A DNA stretch of 64,000 nt, taken from Clostridia bacterium. GTDB lineage: Bacteria; Bacillota; Clostridia; Oscillospirales; Acutalibacteraceae. Both the position numbers and the translations under genes were made by a program. The stretch covers positions 1 to 64,000 of the forward strand of contig JAGAKF010000052.1 of NCBI GenBank assembly GCA_017625835.1, in the 5' to 3' direction. The notes below the pieces were generated by a model, which saw only the letters and a program-made list of their open reading frames with translations, was not told the origin of the DNA and made no database searches. Positions 1-8,091 of this stretch are shown one piece after another; the first letter of the stretch is position 1; each line of letters opens with the position of its first letter.

Positions 1-475
1 AGAAACCTGAGCCCTCATTTACTATACAACGGATTTCAAAATAACCCTTGCAGTATTGCTCCCTGAGAGAAACCATACCCGTATACCAGCCTTCACCGTA
101 AAGACCGTCTTTAAGGTATTCACCGGAGATGATCATATTGCCGTCTTCAATTTTTATCTGACTTTCCGCATTAAAACCGCCTCTGCGAGGACCGTTTCCT
201 CTGTACTTCCAGACATCGGTATTAAGAGTGTTTCCTTCAAACTCATCTTCAAACACAAGACTGTATCCCGTAAGGTCAAGCTCCTGTCCTCTCGGAGTTG
301 TCGGAGTGTCAAAAATTACGAGACCGAACATTTCAATAATTGCAAGAATGGTTGCAAATATTTTTTTAATTGAAAATCCGTCAAAGAAATTGCTGAAATA
401 ATAGCCGAGCTGTTCAACGCCCCACATCTGCCTCGGTGCAAGCTTTAAAACTTCAATCAAGAATTTTTCAAACAT
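1..475 (-). CDS. GH16-like beta-glucanase, N-terminal part (runs off left edge)
   Basis: Reading the minus strand from an ATG at 475, preceded by GAGGTGAG, gives about 158 residues with no stop before the window edge. After a hydrophobic N-terminal stretch of roughly 55 residues comes a segment typical of the start of glycoside hydrolase family 16: LVFEDEFEGNTLNTDVW, followed by a segment rich in Gly, Arg and Asn and the motif KGYFEIRC. GH16 enzymes cleave beta-1,3/1,4-glucans such as laminarin or lichenan. The catalytic ExDxxE motif would lie beyond the edge, so activity cannot be judged. The N-terminus looks more like a membrane-associated helix than a classical signal peptide. Confidence 0.75.
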   Translation of the reverse strand, partial: MFEKFLIEVLKLAPRQMWGVEQLGYYFSNFFDGFSIKKIFATILAIIEMFGLVIFDTPTTPRGQELDLTGYSLVFEDEFEGNTLNTDVWKYRGNGPRRGGFNAESQIKIEDGNMIISGEYLKDGLYGEGWYTGMVSLREQYCKGYFEIRCIVNEGSGF

Positions 476-552
476 AAACTCACCTCAAAATCAAATTAAA
501 GAAATTATATTTCTTTTTCAGATTATAACATACAGAAACCAAAACTGTCAAT

Positions 553-590
553 AAAAGTTAAGGCTGACAGATTTCTCCGCCAGCCTTTAA
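553..590 (-). terminator. Intrinsic terminator after purC
   Basis: AAGGCTG at 560-566 pairs with CAGCCTT at 581-587, and the minus strand continues into a T-rich run. It lies just after the purC stop. Confidence 0.6.
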
Positions 591-603
591 ATATTCAATA
601 TGA

Positions 604-1287
604 TTATCTGTTAAGGATAAGCTTTGTGAGCTCAACGGGTTCAACGATTGTGTCGCCCTTGTAAACTCTCATGTTACCTGATGCGATTTCGTCGATGAGG
701 ATAACTTCGCCGTTGTTGTAGCCGAACTCAAACTTGATATCCCAAAGGTCAAGACCGATTGTCTTGAGGTCATCAGCAACGATCTTAGTAATCTTAAGAG
801 TCTGCTCCTTCATGCTTTCGAAAAGGTCGGGAGTCATAACGCCGAGAGCTGCAAGACCTTCGCCTGTAACAAGGGGGTCGCCCTTCTCGTCGTTTTTGAA
901 TGTGCACTCAACATATCCGCCCTCGAGAACTGTGCCATCCTCGATATACTCGCCGTAACGACGGATGAAGCTGCCTGTTGCAACAAGACGGCAGATAACT
1001 TCAAGGCCGTGACCGAAAACTGTTGCAGGAAGAACTTCCATTGTTGCGTTGTCGATATCAGCGCTTACGTAGTGAGTTTTGATACCTGCATCCTTGAGCA
1101 TTTCAAAATAGTAAACTGATGTTTCAAGATTTGCCTTTCCGATACCATCAATTGTCAAGCCGACTGAATTCTCGCCGGGATCAAAAACACCGTCTTTACC
1201 TGTGCAGTCATCCTTGAACTTGAGCATTACGTTGCCGTTTTCAAGCTTGTAAACGTCTTTTGTCTTACCTTTGTACATCATTTCCAT
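604..1287 (-). CDS. purC: Phosphoribosylaminoimidazole-succinocarboxamide synthase (SAICAR synthetase)
   Basis: The 227-residue product matches PurC over its whole usual length. It shows the N-terminal [11 protein letters not shown] nucleotide-binding segment, the internal [16 protein letters not shown] block, and the C-terminal KFEFG and IDEIASGN motifs. It joins CAIR and aspartate with ATP in de novo purine synthesis in the cytoplasm. The start is ATG at 1287, with AAGGAGATTG upstream. A promoter lies at 1354-1382. The gene stands alone, divergent from azlCD, which is unusual because purC often sits in a pur operon. Confidence 0.95.
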   Translation of the reverse strand: MEMMYKGKTKDVYKLENGNVMLKFKDDCTGKDGVFDPGENSVGLTIDGIGKANLETSVYYFEMLKDAGIKTHYVSADIDNATMEVLPATVFGHGLEVICRLVATGSFIRRYGEYIEDGTVLEGGYVECTFKNDEKGDPLVTGEGLAALGVMTPDLFESMKEQTLKITKIVADDLKTIGLDLWDIKFEFGYNNGEVILIDEIASGNMRVYKGDTIVEPVELTKLILNR

Positions 1288-1353
1288 GGTTTCAATCTCC
1301 TTAATGTATAGAGTTTAAGAAAAGCAAAATCAAATACATTTCTTACAGAAAAA

Positions 1354-1382
1354 AGGATATCACTTTTATATTTTATTGTCAA
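1354..1382 (-). promoter_or_regulatory. Sigma-A-type promoter of purC
   Basis: On the minus strand TTGACA (1377-1382), a 17-bp spacer, then TATCCT (1354-1359). No purine riboswitch core sequence was seen in the short leader. Confidence 0.6.
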
Positions 1383-1548
1383 TAAAATTTGAAAACGAGA
1401 TTGTAGAAATAATGCTGAAATATAAAAAAATTTTTATGCAAAATGAAAAAGATTTGAAACAAGCGAATTTTATCACTTTAAAGCATTGAAAATTGATAAC
1501 ATTAGGCTAAAATACCCACATTCGTATTTTATTTCAAGAAGTGATTAC

Positions 1549-2247
1549 ATGAAAAAAATCTTACAAAAGGCATTTGTTGACACTATACCCGTAATGACGG
1601 GTTATATCTGCCTCGGATTCGGCTTCGGAATACTGCACCATTCTGCAGGTTACGGCATATTAACGGCATTTATTACAAGTCTTACGATGTTTTCGGGTTC
1701 AATGCAATATATCGGTGTCGGTCTTCTGGCAAGCGGAGCTTCATATGCAACAGTTGCACTTACAACTTTACTCGTTCAGGCAAGACATCTTTTTTACGGC
1801 ATTTCCATGCTCGAAAAGTACAAGGATGTCGGACTTAGAAAACCCTATCTGATTTTTGCACTGACGGATGAAAACTACTCTCTTTTGTGCAATGACCACT
1901 CGGACATCCCACTCAACAAGAAAAAGGATTATTACCTTGCCGTTTCGCTGCTTGACCATTTCTACTGGATTTTCGGATGCGTTCTCGGTGCAACAGTCGG
2001 CACTCTTGTTAACTTCAACAGTGAAGGGATCGACTTTGTTCTGACAGCATTGTTTGTTACAATTTTCCTTGAGCAATGGCACAATACAAAACGTCATACC
2101 CCTGCCCTCATCGGAGTCGGTGCTTCAGTTTTGTGTCTTGTTATATTCGGAAGCGAAAACTTCCTTATTCCTGCTATGGCGGTAATCGCCACGTCGCTGT
2201 GCATTCTTCCCGATGAAAATACAGACACAAAAAGGAGGCACAGATAA
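1549..2247 (+). CDS. azlC: AzlC family branched-chain amino acid export permease
   Basis: The 232-residue multi-pass membrane protein carries the AzlC signature GYICLGFGFGILHHSAG near the N-terminus and the conserved SMQYIGVGLL and QARHLFYG segments. AzlC with the small subunit AzlD exports branched-chain amino acids and analogues such as 4-azaleucine. I chose the ATG at 1549 over an upstream in-frame start at 1486 because it fits the family length and has AAGAAGTG in front. Its stop overlaps the azlD start by one base (TAATG), so translation is probably coupled. Confidence 0.9.
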   Translation: MKKILQKAFVDTIPVMTGYICLGFGFGILHHSAGYGILTAFITSLTMFSGSMQYIGVGLLASGASYATVALTTLLVQARHLFYGISMLEKYKDVGLRKPYLIFALTDENYSLLCNDHSDIPLNKKKDYYLAVSLLDHFYWIFGCVLGATVGTLVNFNSEGIDFVLTALFVTIFLEQWHNTKRHTPALIGVGASVLCLVIFGSENFLIPAMAVIATSLCILPDENTDTKRRHR

Positions 2248-2573
2248 TGACGGACAAACACTACTGGATCTCCCTTGCAATAATGGTCATCATTACGGCA
2301 CTCCTGCGTTTCCTGCCGTTTATAATATTTAACGGCAAGCGAAAGACACCTGCAATCATCGAAAAGCTTGGCAGAACGCTCCCGTTTGCTGTTATGGGTA
2401 TGCTTGTTGTATATTGCCTTAAAGGAATCAGTTTTTCTTCTGTTTCTGATTTTCTTCCCGAATTGATCGGTTGCCTTGTTGTAGGGCTTCTGTACATCTG
2501 GAAAAAGAACACTCTTCTCAGCATTTTAGTCGGAACGGTAAGTTATATGCTGCTCGTACAGTTAGTGTTTTGA
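2247..2573 (+). CDS. azlD: AzlD family branched-chain amino acid transport subunit
   Basis: This 108-residue, four-helix hydrophobic protein contains the AzlD-type segment TALLRFLPFIIF followed by LPFAVMGMLVVYCL. It is the small partner of AzlC and starts at the last base of azlC. The TGA stop lies inside the -35 hexamer of the next promoter, so the following small gene is tightly packed against it. Confidence 0.9.
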   Translation: MTDKHYWISLAIMVIITALLRFLPFIIFNGKRKTPAIIEKLGRTLPFAVMGMLVVYCLKGISFSSVSDFLPELIGCLVVGLLYIWKKNTLLSILVGTVSYMLLVQLVF

Positions 2574-2598
2574 CAAACTAAAAATTATATGATATAAT
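2570..2598 (+). promoter_or_regulatory. Perfect consensus sigma-A promoter for the 51-codon ORF
   Basis: TTGACA at 2570-2575, exactly 17 bp of AT-rich spacer, TATAAT at 2593-2598. Both hexamers are consensus. It starts within the azlD stop codon and reads into the small ORF at 2624. Confidence 0.85.
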
Positions 2599-2623
2599 TA
2601 TTTTGAGAAAAGAGGTGTTATTA

Positions 2624-2779
2624 ATGTTACTTTCAATTTTTGCCATTCTCAGTGATCTTCCGCTTCTCCTTGCACAGTGGATTTCAAACCTTACAGGTGC
2701 AGATATGTCAGGTTTTGTAACTGAGGCTCACGCATTTATCGCAGACGCAATCAATGCATTCGAGCAGATGTTTGCATAA
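2624..2779 (+). CDS. 51-residue acidic hydrophobic small protein, unknown
   Basis: ATG at 2624, eight bases after AGAGGTG, opens 51 codons ending in TAA. The N-terminus is a hydrophobic helix (MLLSIFAILSDLPLLLAQW), followed by an amphipathic stretch with Asp and Glu. By my count there is not one Lys or Arg: five acidic residues, one His. It has its own perfect promoter and a terminator immediately after, so it forms a complete single-gene transcription unit. I do not recognise the family. A membrane-active or secreted peptide is possible; the lack of basic residues argues against a classical cationic bacteriocin. Confidence 0.6.
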   Translation: MLLSIFAILSDLPLLLAQWISNLTGADMSGFVTEAHAFIADAINAFEQMFA

Positions 2780-2794
2780 GAAAAACAAAACAAG

Positions 2795-2826
2795 AAAGAT
2801 GTCTCGTAATGGGGCATCTTTTTTCT
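2795..2826 (+). terminator. Intrinsic terminator of the small ORF
   Basis: AAAGATGTC and GGCATCTTT form a stem (one G-T pair) followed by a run of T residues. Confidence 0.75.
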
Positions 2827-2872
2827 TTTATATCCATGTGCGTCATCAAACCGACCGAATAGTTCAAACTTA

Positions 2873-2901
2873 TTGAAATTACTTTTTGAATAATATATTA
2901 T
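2873..2901 (+). promoter_or_regulatory. Promoter of the LytTR/DUF3021 pair
   Basis: TTGAAA (2873-2878), 17 bp, TATTAT (2896-2901), followed by AGGAGG at 2911. Confidence 0.6.
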
Positions 2902-2924
2902 GACCGTGCAAGGAGGAAAAAGCT

Positions 2925-3356
2925 ATGAAACTTTCAATCTTTATCGGTAAAGAACACGAGGAGGAGGTCATAATTTACGCACATAAAGAAACTGAACTTG
3001 TTGAAGAAATACGTGATCTTATTGCGAACAAGCAGGACTTTTTACTCGGATACAGCAACAATGAGATTGTAAGGCTGAACACAGCTGAAATCGAATGCTT
3101 TTCCGTAGAGAACAACAAGGTTTATGCCCTGAACGGCAAAATCCGATATCGGATGAAAGAAAGACTTTATCAGTTGGAATCACAACTGCCTGATAATTTC
3201 ATAAAAATTAATCAATCCTGCATTGCGAACATTAATAAAATTCGAAAATTTGATGTTTCCTTTTCAAGCTCACTTACAGTTATTTTCAAAAGCGGTTATC
3301 GCGACTACGTTTCAAGAAGAAATATGAAAAAAGTTAAAGAAAGGTTAGGTTTATGA
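2925..3356 (+). CDS. LytTR-domain DNA-binding transcriptional regulator
   Basis: The 143-residue protein has a short N-terminal region and a LytTR DNA-binding domain from about residue 45 to the end. The typical pattern is visible: YALNGKIRYRMKERLYQLE, then FIKINQSCIANINKI, then the C-terminal YRDYVSRRNMKKVKERL. There is no receiver domain. Stand-alone LytTR proteins paired with a DUF3021 membrane protein are a recurring Firmicutes module, thought to be autoregulatory, with the membrane partner modulating the regulator. AGGAGG lies eight bases before the ATG. The partner gene begins one base after the stop. Confidence 0.88.
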   Translation: MKLSIFIGKEHEEEVIIYAHKETELVEEIRDLIANKQDFLLGYSNNEIVRLNTAEIECFSVENNKVYALNGKIRYRMKERLYQLESQLPDNFIKINQSCIANINKIRKFDVSFSSSLTVIFKSGYRDYVSRRNMKKVKERLGL

Positions 3357-3357
3357 T

Positions 3358-3774
3358 ATGAACAAATATTTAAAAAGTTTTTTACACCGAGGTCTGATTT
3401 TCGGAGGATTCGGCCCCATTGTTGCCGGAGCGGTTTATCTGTTTGTTGAGATGTTTCATTCAGCAATTTCATTAAATGCAACTCAGGTTTTCCTTGCTGT
3501 TGTTTCAACTTATCTTCTTGCTTTCATCCAGGCAGGCGCAAGCGTTTTTAATCAGATTGATCACTGGCCGTTACCAAAATCACTTTTATGTCATTTCAGT
3601 TCAATATATTTTGCATATTTACTTTGCTACATTATAAACAGCTGGATTCCCTTCAAATCAGGCATTGTTCTCATTTTTACAGGATTTTTTATTGCGACGT
3701 ATTTCGTTATATGGACTGCGATGTATTTTTCCGTAAAGTCGGCAAGTAAAAAAATGAACAATAAATTAAATTAA
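3358..3774 (+). CDS. DUF3021 family membrane protein
   Basis: The 138-residue protein has about four transmembrane helices. It shows the DUF3021 pattern: HRGLIFGGFGPIVAGAVYL at the start, then the helix around AFIQAGASVFNQIDHWPLPKSLLCHF. The gene is translationally coupled to the LytTR regulator. A strong hairpin terminator follows at 3785-3812. By analogy with other LytTR/DUF3021 pairs it probably acts as the membrane-bound antagonist or sensor of the regulator; that role is inference. Confidence 0.82.
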   Translation: MNKYLKSFLHRGLIFGGFGPIVAGAVYLFVEMFHSAISLNATQVFLAVVSTYLLAFIQAGASVFNQIDHWPLPKSLLCHFSSIYFAYLLCYIINSWIPFKSGIVLIFTGFFIATYFVIWTAMYFSVKSASKKMNNKLN

Positions 3775-3784
3775 CCCAAGCACT

Positions 3785-3812
3785 AAGCTGCCGAAAAAAC
3801 GGCAGCTTTTTT
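3785..3812 (+). terminator. Intrinsic terminator after the DUF3021 gene
   Basis: AAGCTGCCG/CGGCAGCTT stem with an A-rich loop and a T run. Confidence 0.85.
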
Positions 3813-3847
3813 GTGCATTTTTTAGCCAACAAATATTACCATTTGTG

Positions 3848-3877
3848 TTGAAAAATAGTTGTACAATGTGCTAAAAT
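3848..3877 (+). promoter_or_regulatory. Promoter of the first exported lipase
   Basis: TTGAAA (3848-3853), 18 bp, TAAAAT (3872-3877). Confidence 0.45.
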
Positions 3878-3916
3878 AAATTCAATCTTATATCAGCGTT
3901 CAAGGAGCGTGTAAAA

Positions 3917-5755
3917 ATGAAAAAAACTTTCAAAAAAGTAATTGCACTCTGTCTCTGCCTTGCTATGATTCTCTCGATGAGCATCATCGGCGCATCTGCA
4001 ACAAAGAGATACACAGACTGTAACGGAGATTGCGAACACTACCCTGCAATCATCGTCCCCGGCCTCGGCCAGTCAAACACCTGGATTGTTGACGATAACG
4101 GCGATTTTCTTTTAGACGATGAAGGAAACAAAATTTCAAGTTTCCCGGCATACATTCAGCTTGATAAGATTATTGCAAGAATAGCTGCTCCGGCGCTTCT
4201 TTCTCTTGCTCTTCAGAAGGATGCAGGTCTTTCTGATGCTGCCGCTGACGTTATCAGACTTTGCTTCGGCATCAACACCTGTGACGAAAATGCACAGACC
4301 AGCCCCAACGTTGTAACCGAAAGATATCCCTACCCTGCTTCCGAATATAAGGATTTCGAAGCTGAAGAAGTTTTCGGTCACGTTCCTTTCAATCTTTATG
4401 AAACCGAACAGCCCTATGACCATATGTACTACTTTACATACAACTCCTTCGGCAACCATATTGACATTGTTGAAGAGCTTTATGAGTACATTCAGATGGT
4501 TAAGGAGCAGACAGGCCACGACAAGGTTACACTTATCCCCCTTAGCCAGGGTGCTTCAGTTGTAAGCGCAATGATTGACTACAAACCCGAAGTACACGAC
4601 GATCTTCATAAGATTATTTTTGTTGTTCCCGCTCTTGACGGTTCAACTATCATCGGTGACGTATTCAACGGAAGAATTTCTTTCCTTAACAAAGAGTATC
4701 TTTACAATGGTTTCCTCGGTGAGTTAGGTCTTCTTGATAAGGGCACAGCCGCTTTAATCGAAGTTCTTCTCCGAATTCTCCCCGACGAGGTTATCACGGC
4801 TGTTCTTGAATCGGCGGTCGATGTGCTTGTTTCGGAGGTTATGACAACAAGTACGGGTATGTGGGCACTCTGCCCCTCAGGCGACTATCCGACAGCAGCT
4901 GAGAAATATCTGTCCACTCCAGACAAAGCAAACATCAAAGCTCAGACAGATAAATACTATCAGGCTCAGCTTCACGCAGATGCTAATATCCAGAAGCTCG
5001 TTGACAACGGCGTTCAGGTATTCTGCTTTGTTGAATATGACACTCCGATGATCAATGTCGGCGAAACATGGAATACTCAGAACGCTGACTACATCATCCA
5101 CACAGATTCAACCTCAATGGGCGCTCACTTTGCAAACGTCGGCGAGACACTTCCCGAAGATTACGTTCAGCAGAATACACATTGTTCTGACCCGACACAT
5201 AACCATATCTCACCCGACAGAGTAGTCGATGCCTCAACAGGACTTCTCCCCGATACAACATTCTACTTTGACGGTCAGCGCCACGACCTTACAGCAAGAA
5301 ACGACGTTATCCTCAAGCTCGCACTCAACCTTATTGAAAGCGACAGAATTCAGGACGTTTATTCTCTTCCCGAATTCCCGCAGTTCAATATCGCAAGAGG
5401 TTCAGAAAAACTTGTTATTCTTGTTAACCAGGCTAAGGCAATTGATCCCGCTACCCTTTCAGCTGAAGATGCCGCAGAACTTGCAGCCGCAATCGCTGAA
5501 GCAGAAAAGGTAATCGACAGCACAATCGGTGTTGTAGGCGAAGTTGAAGCTTCCGAAGCAAGAGTAACAGCTTGCCTTGTTAAAGCAGGCGTTATGGAAG
5601 CTCCCGAAGAAGACGGAGTATCGCTTGATATCTTCACTCAGATAAGTCCGTGGATCTATGAAAACTTCGGCACAGACGGTTATTCTGAAATTGCTGTTCT
5701 TATGACAATGAAAGTTTTGCAGACTGTAGTCGATACAGTTATGAATTTCATCTGA
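3917..5755 (+). CDS. Exported alpha/beta hydrolase (lipase-like) with FIVAR-like C-terminal domain
   Basis: The 612-residue protein starts with a clear signal peptide (KKTFKKVIALCLCLAMILS, cleavage near GASA-T). The hydrolase region carries AIIVPGLGQSN, which fits the oxyanion-hole strand. The likely nucleophile elbow is PLSQG with Ser210, so the first Gly of the usual GxSxG is replaced by Pro. A Cys/His-rich stretch (THCSDPTHNH) lies at about residue 424. Residues 495-555 resemble the helical FIVAR repeat (ATLSAEDAAELAAAIAEAEK). The last 40 residues form a hydrophobic helix. Substrate unknown; an extracellular lipase or esterase is the best guess. It is followed by its own terminator and a second lipase. 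Confidence 0.75.
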   Translation: MKKTFKKVIALCLCLAMILSMSIIGASATKRYTDCNGDCEHYPAIIVPGLGQSNTWIVDDNGDFLLDDEGNKISSFPAYIQLDKIIARIAAPALLSLALQKDAGLSDAAADVIRLCFGINTCDENAQTSPNVVTERYPYPASEYKDFEAEEVFGHVPFNLYETEQPYDHMYYFTYNSFGNHIDIVEELYEYIQMVKEQTGHDKVTLIPLSQGASVVSAMIDYKPEVHDDLHKIIFVVPALDGSTIIGDVFNGRISFLNKEYLYNGFLGELGLLDKGTAALIEVLLRILPDEVITAVLESAVDVLVSEVMTTSTGMWALCPSGDYPTAAEKYLSTPDKANIKAQTDKYYQAQLHADANIQKLVDNGVQVFCFVEYDTPMINVGETWNTQNADYIIHTDSTSMGAHFANVGETLPEDYVQQNTHCSDPTHNHISPDRVVDASTGLLPDTTFYFDGQRHDLTARNDVILKLALNLIESDRIQDVYSLPEFPQFNIARGSEKLVILVNQAKAIDPATLSAEDAAELAAAIAEAEKVIDSTIGVVGEVEASEARVTACLVKAGVMEAPEEDGVSLDIFTQISPWIYENFGTDGYSEIAVLMTMKVLQTVVDTVMNFI

Positions 5756-5768
5756 ACAATATAATCTT

Positions 5769-5801
5769 AAAGGCAGACACGTTGATGTGTCTGCCTTTTT
5801 T
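5769..5801 (+). terminator. Intrinsic terminator after the first lipase
   Basis: AAAGGCAGACAC pairs with GTGTCTGCCTTT, then a T run. Confidence 0.85.
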
Positions 5802-5912
5802 CACACCTGCGCTACAACTCATACAAAACAAACTTATTGACAAAAATATCCGTCAAGTGATAAAATCAAATAAAGTACTGAATGATCCGTTGCGGATCGG
5901 AAAGGATTGCTT

Positions 5913-7196
5913 ATGAAAAAACTCACAAAGCTGATCTCTTTAACTCTGGCAATTATCCTTACATTTTCCGTTTGCCTTGTTCCTGCTTTTGCAGAAAGTG
6001 AGCGCACCATAGACAAGAGCGGATTTGCGACAGACTATCCTTATATTTTCGTGCACGGAATGGGCGGTTGGTCCCCTTCTAACGAATTTTACAAGTTTTC
6101 ACCCTACTGGGGCGGCGGATTGTCAATCTCCGACACCGACCTTATAGCTATGCTCAACGAGCAAGGAATTGAAACCTACGCTCCCGCGGTCGGACCTCTC
6201 AGCAGCGCGTGGGACAGAGCGTGCGAGCTTTATGCACAGCTTGTCGGCGGCACAGTTGACTATGGTGAGGCTCATTCAAAGGAACATGGCCACGACAGAT
6301 TCGGTTTCACTTACGAGCCGATTATGGGCGAAAGCTGGAACCTTGAGGATAAACTGAACCTCGTCGGCCACTCTTTCGGCGGTGCAACCGTTCGTCTTTT
6401 CACTTCACTTCTGGCTTACGGATGTGAGGAGGAAATTGAAGCAACAGGCAAAGACACAAGTGCACTTTTCACGGGCGGTCACGACAGCATACACGCTTGC
6501 ATAACGCTTTCTGCTCCGCATAACGGCACCCAGGTTTCCAATATGCTCTATGATCTTACAGGACCTTACTATGTTATCGTTATGCTGTACAACATCATCG
6601 GCACATTCCTCGGAAACGATTTTCTTGTATTCTCTTTGCAGATGGGTCACTTCGGTCTTACCCCGAAGCAAGACGAAAAGCGAGCAAAGTTCAGCTTTGA
6701 CAGCATCCGTAATTATTACGAATCAGGTGACAATTGTTACTATGATATGACATTGCGAGGTGCGGCAGAGCTCAACGAAAGCATCAAACTCAGCGAAAAC
6801 ACTTATTACTACTCATACACAACTGAGGCAACGAAAACCGACCGTTTCGGCAAGCAGTTGATATACAGCACAGTTACTCCCATTTTCTATATTTCTTCAG
6901 GAATGCTCAGACTCTCCGAGGGTAAGACCTACGACGGTGTAACGATTGAGGGTGAATGGGCGGTAAACGACGGAATCGTGCCTCTCAGATCCGCAAAATA
7001 TCCGCTTTGCGATGAAGCAACCGCACTCAATTATGAGGACAGCGTTGCTTCGGGAAAAACAATCGAAAGCGGAAGATGGTACTATATGAATCCGCTTGTC
7101 GGAACAGATCATTTTGATTTCTGCGGTACCAAAGACTACCCGACATCATTCGAAGATTTTTACTATTCAATGATCGAAACGGTTAACTCAAGATAA
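5913..7196 (+). CDS. Exported triacylglycerol lipase of the staphylococcal/Geobacillus type
   Basis: The ATG at 5913 (after GGAAAGGA) gives 427 residues with a signal peptide ending near AFA-E. The mature protein has the oxyanion segment YIFVHGMGGW and the nucleophile elbow GHSFG (Ser154). It also has VDYGEAHSKEHGHDRFG, closely matching the zinc-binding His-containing segment of family I.5 lipases. The late GTDHFDF is a good candidate for the catalytic His. Such enzymes hydrolyse long-chain triacylglycerols outside the cell. An upstream in-frame TTG at 5907 is less likely. It lies tandem to the first lipase but is not closely similar to it. Confidence 0.88.
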   Translation: MKKLTKLISLTLAIILTFSVCLVPAFAESERTIDKSGFATDYPYIFVHGMGGWSPSNEFYKFSPYWGGGLSISDTDLIAMLNEQGIETYAPAVGPLSSAWDRACELYAQLVGGTVDYGEAHSKEHGHDRFGFTYEPIMGESWNLEDKLNLVGHSFGGATVRLFTSLLAYGCEEEIEATGKDTSALFTGGHDSIHACITLSAPHNGTQVSNMLYDLTGPYYVIVMLYNIIGTFLGNDFLVFSLQMGHFGLTPKQDEKRAKFSFDSIRNYYESGDNCYYDMTLRGAAELNESIKLSENTYYYSYTTEATKTDRFGKQLIYSTVTPIFYISSGMLRLSEGKTYDGVTIEGEWAVNDGIVPLRSAKYPLCDEATALNYEDSVASGKTIESGRWYYMNPLVGTDHFDFCGTKDYPTSFEDFYYSMIETVNSR

Positions 7197-7210
7197 ACCT
7201 TTTACAACAG

Positions 7211-7248
7211 CAAAGCAGCCTGTCCTTTCGGACAGGCTGCTGATTTTT
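7211..7248. terminator. Bidirectional terminator between convergent lipase and hydrolase genes
   Basis: AGCAGCCTGTCC pairs with GGACAGGCTGCT around TTTC. T-rich on both sides. Confidence 0.85.
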
Positions 7249-7249
7249 A

Positions 7250-8080
7250 TTAAGCTACACCGTAGAACTCGAGCAATGCAGGATTTATGATAGTATCCGT
7301 ATAGTCAAAACAGCTGCCGTGACCGCCGCCGACTATCATTATTTCCTGAGCATTCGGAATGTTTCTGGTAATGCGCTTTAAATGAATTCTTTTGATCATA
7401 TCGTGTTCTCCGTAGATGTTGAGAACAGGAACTTTAATCGTCTGCAGATCTTCAAATGTGAGATTCGGCTGATAAACCATAAGACCCTGGATATCTCTGC
7501 GTCTTATATCCTCTGCATCACCCGTGAAACCTGCTTTGATTGCCAGACCAAGATACTTCCAGATAATACCTATCTGATCAAAAGTTTTCGTTCCCAGGGG
7601 GTTAATATTAGAGCCCATTATAACAAGAGATTCAACTCTTTCGGGATGTGCAACCGTGAACACCATACCAAGGTTACCGCCGTCGCTGAAACCGAAAATC
7701 TTTGTTTTTTCAACATTGAGGTAATCAAGAAGAACGATAAGATCCTCGCTCATTATTTCAAATGTAAGTCCGTCATCACCCATATCGGAATTTCCCGTAT
7801 ATCTCGGTGACACCGTTATAACCTTGAAATGTTTTGACATTTCGGGAAGGATGCTTCCGTCAAAGCAGTGCATATCTCCGCCGTTCGGTGGCAACAAAAG
7901 CAGCGGCTCAGCATTGAGATCGCCGTAAATACCGTACTCAATTTTCACGCCGTCATTCTCAACAAAACCGTACTGTGTCAGCTCAGGTGTCTGCGCTGCC
8001 AACGATACAGGCATACACGTACCGACAACAACAATCGTCATAACGATCGCAACGATAACTTTCAGAACTCTGTTTTTCAT
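7250..8080 (-). CDS. Exported alpha/beta-fold hydrolase
   Basis: The ATG at 8080 is preceded by TAAGGAGG, which overlaps the stop of the upstream gene, and gives 276 residues. A signal peptide or N-terminal anchor (KNRVLKVIVAIVMTIVVVG) ends near LAA-Q. The hydrolase domain shows LLLPPNGGD at the oxyanion position, the elbow GFSDGG, an acid near YGEHD, and a terminal GGGHGS with the likely catalytic His. This pattern is general for alpha/beta hydrolases, so the substrate is not defined. The upstream in-frame start at 8101 would overlap the ribosome site and is less likely. It forms a two-gene operon with the esterase upstream. Confidence 0.82.
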   Translation of the reverse strand: MKNRVLKVIVAIVMTIVVVGTCMPVSLAAQTPELTQYGFVENDGVKIEYGIYGDLNAEPLLLLPPNGGDMHCFDGSILPEMSKHFKVITVSPRYTGNSDMGDDGLTFEIMSEDLIVLLDYLNVEKTKIFGFSDGGNLGMVFTVAHPERVESLVIMGSNINPLGTKTFDQIGIIWKYLGLAIKAGFTGDAEDIRRRDIQGLMVYQPNLTFEDLQTIKVPVLNIYGEHDMIKRIHLKRITRNIPNAQEIMIVGGGHGSCFDYTDTIINPALLEFYGVA

Positions 8081-8091
8081 AAGGTTCCTCC

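Noticed and set aside
56..373. 105-residue plus-strand open frame near the left edge
   Set aside because: It lies opposite the GH16-like reading frame, which has a ribosome site and family motifs.
1288..1548. Possible T-box or riboswitch between purC and azlC
   Set aside because: No T-box motif, no stable terminator and no known aptamer core; only AT-rich promoter DNA was seen.
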